Shown here piece after piece: positions 36,207-45,378 of a stretch of DNA of 48,869 nucleotides. Under the pieces are notes generated by a model, which saw nothing but the letters and a program-made list of their open reading frames with translations, ran no database searches and was not told where the DNA came from. Position numbers and translations under genes: made by a program. Each line of letters starts with the position of its first letter. Within the stretch, counting starts at the first letter, position 1. The DNA is from an uncultured Lachnospiraceae bacterium (GTDB lineage: Bacteria; Bacillota; Clostridia; Lachnospirales; Lachnospiraceae): positions 1-48,869 of the forward strand of contig CAMWLJ010000014.1 of NCBI GenBank assembly GCA_947175055.1. The letters run 5' to 3'.

Positions 36207-37643
36207 ATGTATGACGTGATCATTATCGGCGCCGGTGTGTCTGGCTGTGCCACGGCGCGGGAACTTTCCAGATATCGGCTCAGGATATGTGTATTGGAGA
36301 AGGCGGAGGATGTATGCTGCGGTACGTCGAAGGCGAACAGTGCGATCGTCCATGCGGGATACGATGCACCGGTGGGCTCCCTGATGGCGAAGTTGAATGT
36401 GGAGGGCAATCAGATGATGGAACGGTTGTCGAAGGAATTAGACTTTGCATTCCGGAGGATCGGCTCTCTGGTGGTCTGCCGGGATGAGGAGGAAAGACCG
36501 AGCCTGCAGGCGCTCTATGAGAGAGGGATAGCCAATGGCGTAGAAGGATTGCGGATCGTGGAGAAGGAAGAACTGCGCCGGATGGAGCCGAATATCTCGG
36601 AGGACGCGGTAGCGGCACTGCATGCATCGACAGCAGGCATCGTCTGTCCCTTCGGCATGAACATTGCGTTCGCAGAGAATGCGGCGGCTAACGGCGTAGA
36701 GTTCCGGTTTGATACCGAGGTGCAGGGGATCCGGAAGAAGGAGCGCGGCTGGCTGATCGAGACAGACCAGGGGCAGTACGAGGCAAAATGTGTGGTCAAC
36801 GCCGCAGGCGTCTTTGCGGATACGATCCATAATATGGTCAGTGAGCAGAAGATTAAGATCACGCCGAGGAGGGGGGACTACTGTCTGCTGGATAAATCGG
36901 CGGGCGCTCATGTGTCCCGAGTCATCTTCGCACTTCCCGGCAAGTATGGCAAAGGTGTGCTGGTGACGCCCACGGTGCACGGTAATCTGCTGGTAGGCCC
37001 GACGGCTATCGATACGGAAGATAAAGAGGGTGTTAACACGACAAGGGCAGGGCTTGATCAGGTGCTGCGCAAGGCGGGGGAGAATGTGAAGGATCTGCCC
37101 ATGCGGTCTGTGATCACTTCTTTTGCGGGTCTGCGCGCCCATGAGGAGCATCACGAGTTTATGATCGGTGAAGTGGAAGGCGCCGACGGGTTCGTGGACT
37201 GTGCAGGCATCGAATCTCCGGGGTTGACGGCCAGCCCGGCGATTGGCGTGATGGTGGCCGGGATCGTACGGGAGATACTGCAGCCGGAAGAGAATCCTCA
37301 GTTCGTCGGGACGAGAAAAGGTATTTTGAATCCGCAGGAACTGTCCAGGGAGGAGCGCATGCGGCTGCTTGCAGAAAAGCCGGCCTATGGAAATATCATC
37401 TGCCGTTGTGAGATGGTGACGGAGGGGGAGATCGTCGATGCCATAAGAAGACCCCTCGGGGCGAGATCTCTAGACGGTGTTAAGCGCAGGACGAGAGCCG
37501 GGATGGGACGATGCCAGGCCGGGTTCTGTTCACCCAGAGTCATGGAGATCCTTGCCAGGGAGTGTGGGAAGACGATCGGCGAGATCACGAAGGCGGGCGG
37601 TGCGTCTAAGATCGTGGTTGGGGTGAATAAAGATGCGCTGTAG
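36207..37643 (+). CDS. glpA: FAD-dependent glycerol-3-phosphate dehydrogenase-like oxidoreductase with BFD-type Fe-S tail
   Basis: A 478-residue flavoprotein with an N-terminal FAD motif (IIIGAGVSGCATAREL) and DAO-family core, followed by a C-terminal BFD-like domain with cysteines in IICRCEMV and GRCQAGFCSP that can bind [2Fe-2S]. This layout matches anaerobic GlpA-type dehydrogenases, which oxidise glycerol 3-phosphate to dihydroxyacetone phosphate. It follows glpK by 42 nt. Electrons probably pass to the next two gene products instead of a GlpC membrane anchor, which is missing here. The symbol is by analogy; a related 2-hydroxy-acid oxidase activity cannot be excluded. Confidence 0.82.
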   Translation: MYDVIIIGAGVSGCATARELSRYRLRICVLEKAEDVCCGTSKANSAIVHAGYDAPVGSLMAKLNVEGNQMMERLSKELDFAFRRIGSLVVCRDEEERPSLQALYERGIANGVEGLRIVEKEELRRMEPNISEDAVAALHASTAGIVCPFGMNIAFAENAAANGVEFRFDTEVQGIRKKERGWLIETDQGQYEAKCVVNAAGVFADTIHNMVSEQKIKITPRRGDYCLLDKSAGAHVSRVIFALPGKYGKGVLVTPTVHGNLLVGPTAIDTEDKEGVNTTRAGLDQVLRKAGENVKDLPMRSVITSFAGLRAHEEHHEFMIGEVEGADGFVDCAGIESPGLTASPAIGVMVAGIVREILQPEENPQFVGTRKGILNPQELSREERMRLLAEKPAYGNIICRCEMVTEGEIVDAIRRPLGARSLDGVKRRTRAGMGRCQAGFCSPRVMEILARECGKTIGEITKAGGASKIVVGVNKDAL

Positions 37644-37675
37644 ATTTTAAGTATTGGAAAATGAGGAAATAACAA

Positions 37676-38944
37676 GTGAAAACATATGATATTATAATTA
37701 TCGGCGGCGGGCCGGCAGGACTTTCGGCAGCGGTCTGCGCGAAGAAAAGCGGTACGGACAGCATCCTGATCCTGGAGCGGGATAAGGAACTGGGCGGTAT
37801 TTTGAACCAGTGCATTCACAACGGATTCGGTCTGCATACGTTTAAGGAAGAACTGACGGGGCCGGAGTATGCGGAGCGGTTTATCGAGCAGGTGAAGGAA
37901 TTGCGGATCGAATATAAGCTCCATACGATGGTCATGGATATCAGCAGTGATAAGGTAGTGACGGCGATGAACAGCACGGATGGGCTGTTTGAGCTCAAGG
38001 CCGGGGCAATCATCCTGGCAATGGGATGCAGGGAGCGTTCCCGGGGTGCGCTGAATATTCCGGGTTATCGTCCGGCGGGGATTTTCTCTGCGGGAACGGC
38101 CCAGAGGCTGGTCAATATGGAGGGATGCCTGCCGGGACGCAAGGTGGTCATATTAGGCTCCGGTGATATCGGCCTGATCATGGCCAGGCGCATGACGCTG
38201 GAGGGGGCACAGGTACAGGTGGTAGCGGAATTGATGCCCTACTCCGGCGGTCTGAAACGGAATATCGTACAATGCCTGGATGACTATGGGATTCCCCTGA
38301 AACTCAGTCATACTGTCGTTGACATCCGTGGGAAGGAACGGGTGGAAGGTATCACACTGGCACAGGTGGACGAGAAGGGCAGGCCGATCCCCGGCACGGA
38401 GGAGGCATACGAGTGCGATACGCTGCTGTTGTCGGTGGGACTGATCCCGGAGAATGAGTTATCAAGCGGTATGGGTGTGGAACTTAGCAGAGTGACTTCC
38501 GGGCCGGTGGTCAATGAAAGCCTGGAAACAAATATCGAGGGCGTGTTCGCCTGTGGCAACGTGCTTCATGTGCACGATCTGGTGGACTTTGTCTCGGAAG
38601 AAGCTGCGGCAGCGGGGCGGAATGCGGCCCGTTATGTGCAGACAGCGGGCATGAGACAGGCAGCAGGCTGCACGGTAGAGATCCGGGCGGTGGACGGCGT
38701 GCGCTATACGGTGCCTTCCAGGATCAATGTGGAGCGTATGGAGGATATCCAGACCCTTCGGTTCAGAGTCGGCGGCGTGTATAAGAACTGCTTTGTGAGT
38801 GTCTACCTGGATGAGGAGCGGATCCTTCACAGGAAACGTCCGGTGATGGCGCCGGGGGAGATGGAAGAAGTGAAGCTGAAGAGAGAAGAACTGTTACAGT
38901 ATCCGGATCTGCAGACGATCACGGTGAAGCTGGAGGAGGTATGA
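37676..38944 (+). CDS. NAD(P)/FAD-dependent pyridine nucleotide-disulfide-type oxidoreductase
   Basis: A 422-residue flavoprotein with two dinucleotide-binding motifs, IIIGGGPAGLSAAV at the N-terminus and ILGSGDIGLIMARRM near 160. No redox-active CxxC pair is seen, as in the oxidoreductases that move electrons between flavin and NAD(P). It begins with GTG after a modest AGGAAAT site, 33 nt after the previous gene, and its stop overlaps the next start (ATGA). In this operon it likely takes the place of GlpB, linking the dehydrogenase to NAD(P) or to the DUF1667 protein. The direction of electron flow is unknown. Confidence 0.85.
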   Translation: MKTYDIIIIGGGPAGLSAAVCAKKSGTDSILILERDKELGGILNQCIHNGFGLHTFKEELTGPEYAERFIEQVKELRIEYKLHTMVMDISSDKVVTAMNSTDGLFELKAGAIILAMGCRERSRGALNIPGYRPAGIFSAGTAQRLVNMEGCLPGRKVVILGSGDIGLIMARRMTLEGAQVQVVAELMPYSGGLKRNIVQCLDDYGIPLKLSHTVVDIRGKERVEGITLAQVDEKGRPIPGTEEAYECDTLLLSVGLIPENELSSGMGVELSRVTSGPVVNESLETNIEGVFACGNVLHVHDLVDFVSEEAAAAGRNAARYVQTAGMRQAAGCTVEIRAVDGVRYTVPSRINVERMEDIQTLRFRVGGVYKNCFVSVYLDEERILHRKRPVMAPGEMEEVKLKREELLQYPDLQTITVKLEEV

Positions 38945-39306
38945 TGACTGTGGGAAAAAGAGAACTGATCTGTATCGGCTGTCCCATGGGCTGTCCGGTC
39001 ATGGTGGAGATGGATGGCGGGGAGATCGTGAGCGTATCCGGCAATACCTGTCCGCGGGGTGATGCCTATGCCCGAAAAGAGGTGACGAACCCGACCAGGA
39101 TCGTCACTTCCACTGTGAAAGCGGAGGGCGGTCTTGTGGAAATGATCTCCGTGAAGACGAAGGAAGATATCCCCAAAGATAAGATCTTCGACTGTGTGAG
39201 GGCGCTTAAGGGTATTACCGTGAAAGCGCCGGTGCACATCGGAGATGTGATCCTCGCTGATGTGGCGGGGACCGGTGTGGACGTGGTGGCGACGAGGAAT
39301 GCGTGA
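38941..39306 (+). CDS. DUF1667 cysteine-motif protein, probable Fe-S partner
   Basis: A 121-residue DUF1667 protein. Cys11, Cys14, Cys18 and Cys37 make the pattern CxxCxxxC-x18-C, the same arrangement that holds a [4Fe-4S] cluster at the N-terminus of molybdopterin oxidoreductases, but no molybdopterin domain follows. The rest is a small beta-rich domain. The ATGA overlap with the flavoprotein gene shows translational coupling, so it is probably a subunit or electron carrier of the same complex. ATGs at 38941 and 38944 are both possible starts. Its biochemical role is not established. Confidence 0.85.
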   Translation: MMTVGKRELICIGCPMGCPVMVEMDGGEIVSVSGNTCPRGDAYARKEVTNPTRIVTSTVKAEGGLVEMISVKTKEDIPKDKIFDCVRALKGITVKAPVHIGDVILADVAGTGVDVVATRNA

Positions 39307-39381
39307 GAGTGCAGTGCTGCCGATCGATACGGGATGGTAAATGTGTGCGGAAAAGACAGGAGAGACGGGAGGGAAGACTTC

Positions 39382-40059
39382 ATGAAGCCCAAATTGTTGG
39401 TCGTAGATGATGAGACGGGGATTGTGGACATGATGAAGCGTTATTTTGAACCACGTTACGAGGTGCTTACGGCTTACAGCGGCGAGGAAGCGCTGCGCAG
39501 GGTGACGGCAGCGCCGGACCTGATCCTGTTGGACATCAATATGCCGGGGCTGGACGGGCTGACGGTCTGTCAGAAGATCCGGGCGTATATCACCTGTCCG
39601 ATCCTGTTTCTTACGGCCCGTATGGAGGCGGCTGACAAGATCCTGGGATTTGGGGCCGGGGCGGATGACTATATTGTGAAGCCTTTTGACTTGGACGAGC
39701 TGGGGGCGCGGGTGGAGGCGCATCTGCGGCGGGAACGGCGCAGGCACGAAAGCGCTACAGTGCGCTTTTTCGGGGAAGGAGAACTTTGTGTGGACTATTC
39801 TGCCCGGACGGCGGCAGTCTGCGGGGAGGATATTTCTTTGTCCAGAAGGGAGTTTGACATTGTGGAACTGCTGTCGCTCCATGCAGGGCAGGTCTTTGAC
39901 AGGGAGCGCATCTATGAGGCAGTCTGGGGGCTGGATGGGGAGGGCAGCAATGATGTGGTGATGGAGCATATTCGGAAGATCCGGGCGAAATTGGCCGCCC
40001 ACACGCTGCACGGCTATATCGAGACGGTTTGGGGGTGCGGGTATAAATGGAACGATTGA
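39382..40059 (+). CDS. OmpR/PhoB-family response regulator
   Basis: A 225-residue response regulator. The receiver domain has the acidic pair Asp9/Asp10, the phosphorylated Asp51 (LILLDINMPG), a Thr/Ser region and Lys in IVKPFDLDELG; the C-terminal winged helix (about 130-225) binds DNA. It overlaps the following kinase gene by 13 nt, so the pair is co-translated. GGGAGGGAAG precedes the ATG. Together with the next kinase and the ABC transporter genes it forms a sensing-and-export set of the type that responds to envelope-active peptides; this is inferred from the gene order. Confidence 0.93.
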   Translation: MKPKLLVVDDETGIVDMMKRYFEPRYEVLTAYSGEEALRRVTAAPDLILLDINMPGLDGLTVCQKIRAYITCPILFLTARMEAADKILGFGAGADDYIVKPFDLDELGARVEAHLRRERRRHESATVRFFGEGELCVDYSARTAAVCGEDISLSRREFDIVELLSLHAGQVFDRERIYEAVWGLDGEGSNDVVMEHIRKIRAKLAAHTLHGYIETVWGCGYKWND

Positions 40060-41240
40060 GAAATATGGGATTACGGCGCTCTTTTTTCCTGCTGTCGGTA
40101 GTGTGCCTGTCGATGGCGTTTTTGCTGACGGCAGGGATCTATGCTGCCAGTGTAAAGATAGGGGAAGGGATTCCCAGAGGGGGTATTGCGATCAGTTATG
40201 ACGGTACGATGACAGAATTGGAGAAGCCGTCGCCGCAACAGGAGAGGATCGTGGTATGGCTGGGCAGTATTTCGATGTTAGCCGCACTGGTACTTCCGGT
40301 GGGCGGGCTGGGACTGGCTGGGGCGCTTTTTTATAAATGGAAGCTGAAAGAGCCGATTCGGATTCTCAGGGAAGGTACGGAGCGGATCGGGATGCAGGAT
40401 CTGGATTTTACGATCTCTGCGGTGTCAGGGGATGAGTTGGGGCAGGTCTGCGCGGCTTTTGAGACGATGCGGGGAGAGCTGCAAAGGACTAATCAGGAGA
40501 TGTGGCGGCAGGCGGAAGAGCGCAGGCGGCTGAATGCGGCCTTTTCCCATGATCTGCGCAATCCGGTCACGGTCTTGAAGGGAACGGTGAAGCTGCTGCG
40601 GCAGGACATCGAGGACGCGGCGGGACGGGAACAGGCGCTTAGGCGCTTGGAGACGTATACGCTGCGCATAGAGCGATATGTGGAGGCTATGAGCAGCATA
40701 CAGCGGCTGGAGCAGATGCCGGTCTGTAGAAAAGGGGTCGACGGGACAGTATTGGAGCAGGAACTGGAAGAGACGGTGTCGCTTTTTAGGACAATGCACG
40801 GACCCTCAGCGGCAGTGGGTGAGCCGTCCCTGCGGGTATCGGTCCTGGTGCAGGGAGTGACGGCGGTGAACGTGGATCACGGGATTTTTCTTACAGTGGC
40901 GGAGAATCTGATCGGCAATGCGGTACGTTTCGCAAAGCGGGAGGTGAAGATATCCCTGCTGCAGGAAGAGAGGCTGCTGACGCTTTCGGTGTGGGATGAC
41001 GGGCCGGGATATCCGGCGTGGCTTGTAAAAGAAGGGCCGAAGCCCTTTGGGAGAGCAGCGGATGCAGCGCATGGTAAAAAGGCAGCGTCGGCGGATATGG
41101 TGCATTTCGGGATGGGGCTTTATAGCAGCCGGATACTCTGTGGCAAGCATGGCGGTGCACTGCGGCTGGAAAATGGGACGAAAGAGGAAGGGGGCGGCGC
41201 GCGGGCGATCGCCGTGTTTGCATGTCAGAGATATTCTTGA
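40047..41240 (+). CDS. Membrane sensor histidine kinase
   Basis: A 397-residue histidine kinase with two membrane helices (about 11-34 and 68-94) enclosing a small 33-residue outer loop, a HAMP domain (about 98-150), a dimerisation helix with His168 in AFSHDLRNPVTVL, and an ATPase domain with ENLIGNAVRFA, WDDGPGY and FGMGLYSSR. The acidic residue after the His is present. The small sensor loop is like that of kinases which detect signals in or near the membrane, often with help of an ABC transporter. It pairs with the response regulator that precedes it. Confidence 0.93.
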   Translation: MERLRNMGLRRSFFLLSVVCLSMAFLLTAGIYAASVKIGEGIPRGGIAISYDGTMTELEKPSPQQERIVVWLGSISMLAALVLPVGGLGLAGALFYKWKLKEPIRILREGTERIGMQDLDFTISAVSGDELGQVCAAFETMRGELQRTNQEMWRQAEERRRLNAAFSHDLRNPVTVLKGTVKLLRQDIEDAAGREQALRRLETYTLRIERYVEAMSSIQRLEQMPVCRKGVDGTVLEQELEETVSLFRTMHGPSAAVGEPSLRVSVLVQGVTAVNVDHGIFLTVAENLIGNAVRFAKREVKISLLQEERLLTLSVWDDGPGYPAWLVKEGPKPFGRAADAAHGKKAASADMVHFGMGLYSSRILCGKHGGALRLENGTKEEGGGARAIAVFACQRYS

Positions 41241-41263
41241 GACTTTTTTGAGATTTATGATCT

Positions 41264-41342
41264 ACACTCTCCTTTAGGAGCTGCGAGATGTGTGGCTGAT
41301 CGTCAGCAGCATCCGAAGTAAACGAAAGGGAGAGTGTTTTTT
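41264..41342 (+). promoter_or_regulatory. Terminator-like hairpin that buries the ABC transporter ribosome binding site
   Basis: ACACTCTCCTTT at 41264-41275 pairs with AAAGGGAGAGTGT at 41325-41337 with one bulged G. Six T residues follow at 41337-41342, and the next base starts the ABC gene. The 3' arm contains AAAGGGAGAG, the only ribosome binding site of that gene. The 49-nt loop has an inner stem (GCTG/CAGC near 41295-41308). The element can thus act as terminator and as translation block. Confidence 0.75.
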
Positions 41343-42032
41343 ATGTTGATCGAAGCAAAGAATGTAAGCAAGACATATGGCAGTGGCGGCAGTCAGGTTA
41401 CCGCGCTTTGGGAGGTCACTCTGACGATAAAGCCCGGTGACTTCTTGTCGATCATGGGGCCGTCCGGCAGCGGAAAGAGCACCCTGCTGCATCTGTTATC
41501 GGGACTGGACTGTCCGACGGCGGGCAGACTGCTCTATGACGGACAGGATATCTACGGAATGAGCGACAGGGAATTGTCGGCTTTTCGACGTAGAAGGATC
41601 GGTTTTATCTTTCAACAGTTCCAGCTGCTGCCGGTATTGACGGCGCAGGAGAATATTCTGATGCCGCTTCTGCTGGACGGCAGGAAGGCAACGGGTCCGA
41701 AAGGCGGACAGAAGATATCCTCTTACCTGGAACAGTTAACGGATCTGCTGGGGCTGGGTGACCGGCTGACGCATCTGCCCCATGAGCTTTCCGGCGGGCA
41801 GCAGCAGCGAGTGGCGATCGCCCGCGCGCTGATCGCAGAGCCGGACATTATCTTCGCGGATGAACCGACCGGAAATCTGGACAGCAAGAACGGCAAAGAT
41901 GTGATGCGGATGCTGGAAGAGATCCATCACAGATTCGGAAAAACGCTTGTCGTGATCACCCATGACAGCAGGATCGCAAAACGGGCAACGAGGCAGCTTG
42001 TGATCGAGGACGGGAGATTATCGGAAGGGTGA
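41343..42032 (+). CDS. ABC transporter ATP-binding protein (MacB/BceA-like)
   Basis: A 229-residue ATPase of the MacB/LolD/BceA group. Walker A is GPSGSGKST, the signature is LSGGQQQR, Walker B is IIFADEP with the D-loop GNLDSKNG, and the H-loop is ITHDSR. It powers the FtsX-type permease encoded 46 nt downstream. Such pairs next to two-component systems export or detach antimicrobial peptides. Its ribosome binding site lies in the stem described at 41264-41342, so its expression probably needs a switch in RNA folding. The specific peptide is unknown. Confidence 0.93.
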   Translation: MLIEAKNVSKTYGSGGSQVTALWEVTLTIKPGDFLSIMGPSGSGKSTLLHLLSGLDCPTAGRLLYDGQDIYGMSDRELSAFRRRRIGFIFQQFQLLPVLTAQENILMPLLLDGRKATGPKGGQKISSYLEQLTDLLGLGDRLTHLPHELSGGQQQRVAIARALIAEPDIIFADEPTGNLDSKNGKDVMRMLEEIHHRFGKTLVVITHDSRIAKRATRQLVIEDGRLSEG

Positions 42033-42078
42033 ATGAATGTAAAGCGGTTCGGAATGGAGAAAAGAACGGAGGAGTCAT

Positions 42079-44589
42079 ATGAGATCATATCATACATTGG
42101 CATGGAAAGAGATCCGGGAACAGAAGATCGTGTCATTTCTGATCCTGGCAGCGATCATACTATCAACGTTGATGACTGCCGCAGTCGGACAGTCTGCGGG
42201 AGTGCTTTCGGCCATGCGCAGGCAGCAGGCTGTCATGCTCGGGGGAGATTTCCACGCGACTTTGGTACAGCTTAACGAGGAGAAGGCGCGGATGTTGGAA
42301 GCGGATGAGCGACTTTCCTATACGGGGCGGTCAGTTTCCGTCGGCAGTATGGAATTGAACGACCTGCTGCGTCTGGGACTGACGGAGTACCAGGGAGACA
42401 GTATTGAGACGGTCCCTGCATACACGAAGCTGGCAGAGGGGCGGCTGCCGGAGGCACCGATGGAGATTGCGTTGCCGAAGGACGCACTGCAGTTTCTCGG
42501 ATTTAAAGGAAAAGTCGGGGACAGGATACCGCTGTCTTTGTCGAAGGCGCTGCGGCATGGCGTTATCGTAGAGAATTACGAGTATCAGGCGGATTTTGTT
42601 CTTACCGGCATCACGGAAAGCAATTACTTAGGCTATACGACCGGTTCGATCGTGGGCCTGGTCGGCGAGGGTACGGCAAAGGCAGTATTGCCGCCTGCGT
42701 ATTTATATTACGATATAGATGTGCGGGTGAAAGATGAGAAGGGATTTCAAGCCTGCATGGAAGATATCAGTGAGAAGTTGGAACTGCACGAACTGGATCT
42801 GCTCTACAACGGGCTTTATCTGAATGCGCTGGGCATTCGTTACCATGAGGAGACAGACAGTTCTATAGGGATGGTCGGCGTAGATGACTCGGGGTTTTCT
42901 TATATGATGCTGGCCGGTATCCTGGTAGCTGGCCTGATTCTTACGGCGGCAGGGCTGGTGATCTACAATATCCTGAAGATTGCCGTGGCGAGACGGACAG
43001 GACAGTATGGGATCCTGCGGGCGATCGGCGCGCGGAAGGGGCAGCTATACGCTATCGTGGCAAAAGAAGTGTCTTTGCTGTGCGCAATGGGTATCCCGGT
43101 GGGGCTGCTGCTTGGAAGGCTGTCTGCGGAAGGGATTCTTATCGCGGCGCTGGATCTGCTTTCGCCGGAGCTGTTTCTGGCGCAGGATGCCGGCCAGCTG
43201 CAGGAGATGATCGCTGCCAACAATTCCGGTAAATGGGGATTCCTTGCGTTTAGCGCGCTGATCGCCTTTGTGGCAGCCCATTTGGCAGCGATGCCGGCGG
43301 CGTGGTACGCGGCCAGGGTCTCTCCGGTCACGGCCATGCATGGTACGGCCGGCAAAAACCTTAAACGGAAAAGCCGTAAGATGCGGAACATACGGAACTT
43401 TGAACGCTATTACGCAAGGCTCAATCTGCAGCGCAATAAAAGCCGTACGGCCCTGACGATCCTGTCTTTAGTCATGAGTATTACGGTGTTTATCACGCTG
43501 CAGGGCTTTCTTTCCCTGTTGGACGTTTCGGCTGCAGTACCGGAGCATCTGGGGGATTATTCGGTGGTCAATGAGTATGAAGGATTCACGATGGACGAAC
43601 TGGCGGGTATGGCGGCAGACCGGAATGTGGCTGCAGTGCCGGCACAGCAGTTTTCCCTTTATGAATTGGATGCACAGTACAGACCGGTGGGTATCGGGAC
43701 AGACTTTGGGCTGGGGCTGGGGGAGACTTTTCAGATATTCGGATTAAATGACAGCTGGATGGATTATGTTTTTGCACAAAGGCTGTCGGAAGATGTGATG
43801 GATGAGTTGAAAGCAGGAAAAGGATGTGTTGTGCGCAATCCGCTGCAGATCGAGATAGAAGGGGAGACAGTCGGGACGACCAGTATCGGGGAGGGAGAGA
43901 CGATCACCGTGGCGGGAAAGAAACTGCCGGTATTGGTATCCATGAGCGGCTATGACGGATATTTTAGTGTCGGTAACAATGGTTTTATTAATGGCGTGCA
44001 GGTGATCGTCAGCGACCGGATCTATGCGGAACTGACCGGAAGAGAGACCTATGCGGAATTGCGGCCGATACTGGAAGCAGATGCGGACCGGACGACTTTT
44101 GAGAAGAAGTTGGAAGGGCTTTGCGGACGGCGGGCCGGGACGATATGGGTATCTTATGAACAGACGGACAGACAGCTTGCAAAGAGCGCATCCCAGATCA
44201 ATCTGCTGGCCTGGGGATTGATCTTGTTGATCGGGCTGATCGGAATCCTGAATATCATCAATACGGTCTATACCAATATCCATACGAGAGTAACGGAGAT
44301 CGGAACGCAGAGGGCGGTCGGTATGAGTGTAGAAAGCCTGTACAGGACTTTCCTGTGGGAAGGTGTCTACTATGGCATGACTGCGACAGTGCTCGGCAGT
44401 ATCGGCGGTTATCTGTGCACTATACTGACGGAAGCGGCCGTGTCCAATACGCTGGCACTTGTGCCCGTGCCGGTGGTACCGATCCTTGAAGCTGCGGCAG
44501 TTTCGGTGGCGGCGTGTCTGTCTGCGACGGCAGTGCCGCTCCGGCGGATATCGAAGATGGGGATCGTGGAAAATATACACTTTCTTTAA
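42079..44589 (+). CDS. FtsX-domain ABC transporter permease
   Basis: An 836-residue permease with two FtsX-like halves. One helix lies near 14-34, then a large outer domain (about 35-270), three helices near 273-400, another near 456-480, a second outer domain (about 485-705) and three helices to the C-terminus. That size and layout fit the long MacB/FtsX type with two periplasm-facing domains rather than a BceB with its single large loop. GGAGG at good spacing gives the start. It works with the ATPase just upstream and, by position, with the kinase at 40047. Confidence 0.9.
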   Translation: MRSYHTLAWKEIREQKIVSFLILAAIILSTLMTAAVGQSAGVLSAMRRQQAVMLGGDFHATLVQLNEEKARMLEADERLSYTGRSVSVGSMELNDLLRLGLTEYQGDSIETVPAYTKLAEGRLPEAPMEIALPKDALQFLGFKGKVGDRIPLSLSKALRHGVIVENYEYQADFVLTGITESNYLGYTTGSIVGLVGEGTAKAVLPPAYLYYDIDVRVKDEKGFQACMEDISEKLELHELDLLYNGLYLNALGIRYHEETDSSIGMVGVDDSGFSYMMLAGILVAGLILTAAGLVIYNILKIAVARRTGQYGILRAIGARKGQLYAIVAKEVSLLCAMGIPVGLLLGRLSAEGILIAALDLLSPELFLAQDAGQLQEMIAANNSGKWGFLAFSALIAFVAAHLAAMPAAWYAARVSPVTAMHGTAGKNLKRKSRKMRNIRNFERYYARLNLQRNKSRTALTILSLVMSITVFITLQGFLSLLDVSAAVPEHLGDYSVVNEYEGFTMDELAGMAADRNVAAVPAQQFSLYELDAQYRPVGIGTDFGLGLGETFQIFGLNDSWMDYVFAQRLSEDVMDELKAGKGCVVRNPLQIEIEGETVGTTSIGEGETITVAGKKLPVLVSMSGYDGYFSVGNNGFINGVQVIVSDRIYAELTGRETYAELRPILEADADRTTFEKKLEGLCGRRAGTIWVSYEQTDRQLAKSASQINLLAWGLILLIGLIGILNIINTVYTNIHTRVTEIGTQRAVGMSVESLYRTFLWEGVYYGMTATVLGSIGGYLCTILTEAAVSNTLALVPVPVVPILEAAAVSVAACLSATAVPLRRISKMGIVENIHFL

Positions 44590-44617
44590 GTAACATTTTC
44601 TCTTTTACCGGGATCCA

Positions 44618-44626
44618 TGCTATAAT
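44618..44626 (+). promoter_or_regulatory. Extended -10 promoter before the second two-component system
   Basis: TGCTATAAT is a perfect extended -10 box. No good -35 box lies at the expected place, as is common for extended -10 promoters. The start would be about 35 nt before the response regulator gene. Confidence 0.5.
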
Positions 44627-44667
44627 CAGGACAGTGCAGTTTTGCGGAAAGGGGAGTGTATCGTATC

Positions 44668-45378
44668 ATGAACGGGCATAAGATTCTGCTGGTCGAGGAC
44701 GACAGGGAGATCAGTGAGATGCTGAGAAATTATCTGATGACAGAGAATTATGACGTGGTCTGTGCCTTTGACGGGCAGGAGGCGTGCAGGCTGTTTGCGG
44801 CGGGAGGTTTTGACTTGGTGCTGTTAGACTTGATGATACCGAAGATGAGCGGGATGGAGGTCATGCAGCAGATCCGCCGGGGCAGCTATGTGCCAATCAT
44901 CATTCTGTCTGCGAAAGACACGGAGACGGACAAGACGCTGGGGCTGGCGCTGGGAGCGGACGACTATATTACGAAGCCTTTTTCGGTCGTGGAAGTGCTG
45001 GCGCGGATTAAGGCGAATATCCGCAGGGCGACTCAGTATGACAGTACGAGGGCAGACAGCGAGACAGAGCCCGCGCTGCTTACGGCGGGCGACCTGGCGA
45101 TGAATCTCGATGATCATACGGTGACGAAGCGGGGCAGTAGGGTGGAGCTGACGGCGAAGGAGTTTGAGATCCTGAAACTGCTCCTGCAGAATCCGAAGAA
45201 GGTGTATACGAAAGAACAGCTCTATTCTCTCGTATGGAATGACGCTTATCTGGGGGATGAGAACGCGGTGAATGTACATATCAGCAGATTGCGGAATAAG
45301 ATTGAGGATGATTCCCGCAATCCGCGCTACGTGGTCACGGTCTGGGGAATCGGCTATAAACTGGGGGAGGTAACATGA
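44668..45378 (+). CDS. OmpR-family response regulator (VanR-like)
   Basis: A 236-residue response regulator with receiver domain (Asp11/Asp12, phospho-acceptor Asp54 in LVLLDLMIPK, Lys in YITKPFSVVEV) and a winged-helix C-terminal domain (ELTAKEFEILKLLLQNP, then RYVVTVWGIGYKL). It overlaps the next kinase gene by 4 nt (ATGA). AAGGGGAG lies 11 nt before the ATG at 44668; an alternative GTG at 44656 coincides with that site and is rejected. It probably controls the BcrA-type transporter genes downstream. Confidence 0.93.
   Translation: MNGHKILLVEDDREISEMLRNYLMTENYDVVCAFDGQEACRLFAAGGFDLVLLDLMIPKMSGMEVMQQIRRGSYVPIIILSAKDTETDKTLGLALGADDYITKPFSVVEVLARIKANIRRATQYDSTRADSETEPALLTAGDLAMNLDDHTVTKRGSRVELTAKEFEILKLLLQNPKKVYTKEQLYSLVWNDAYLGDENAVNVHISRLRNKIEDDSRNPRYVVTVWGIGYKLGEVT

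Noticed and set aside
38827..40011. Long open frame on the minus strand, 394 codons
   Set aside because: It runs across the DUF1667 and response regulator genes in antisense and shows low-complexity His/Arg/Pro composition.
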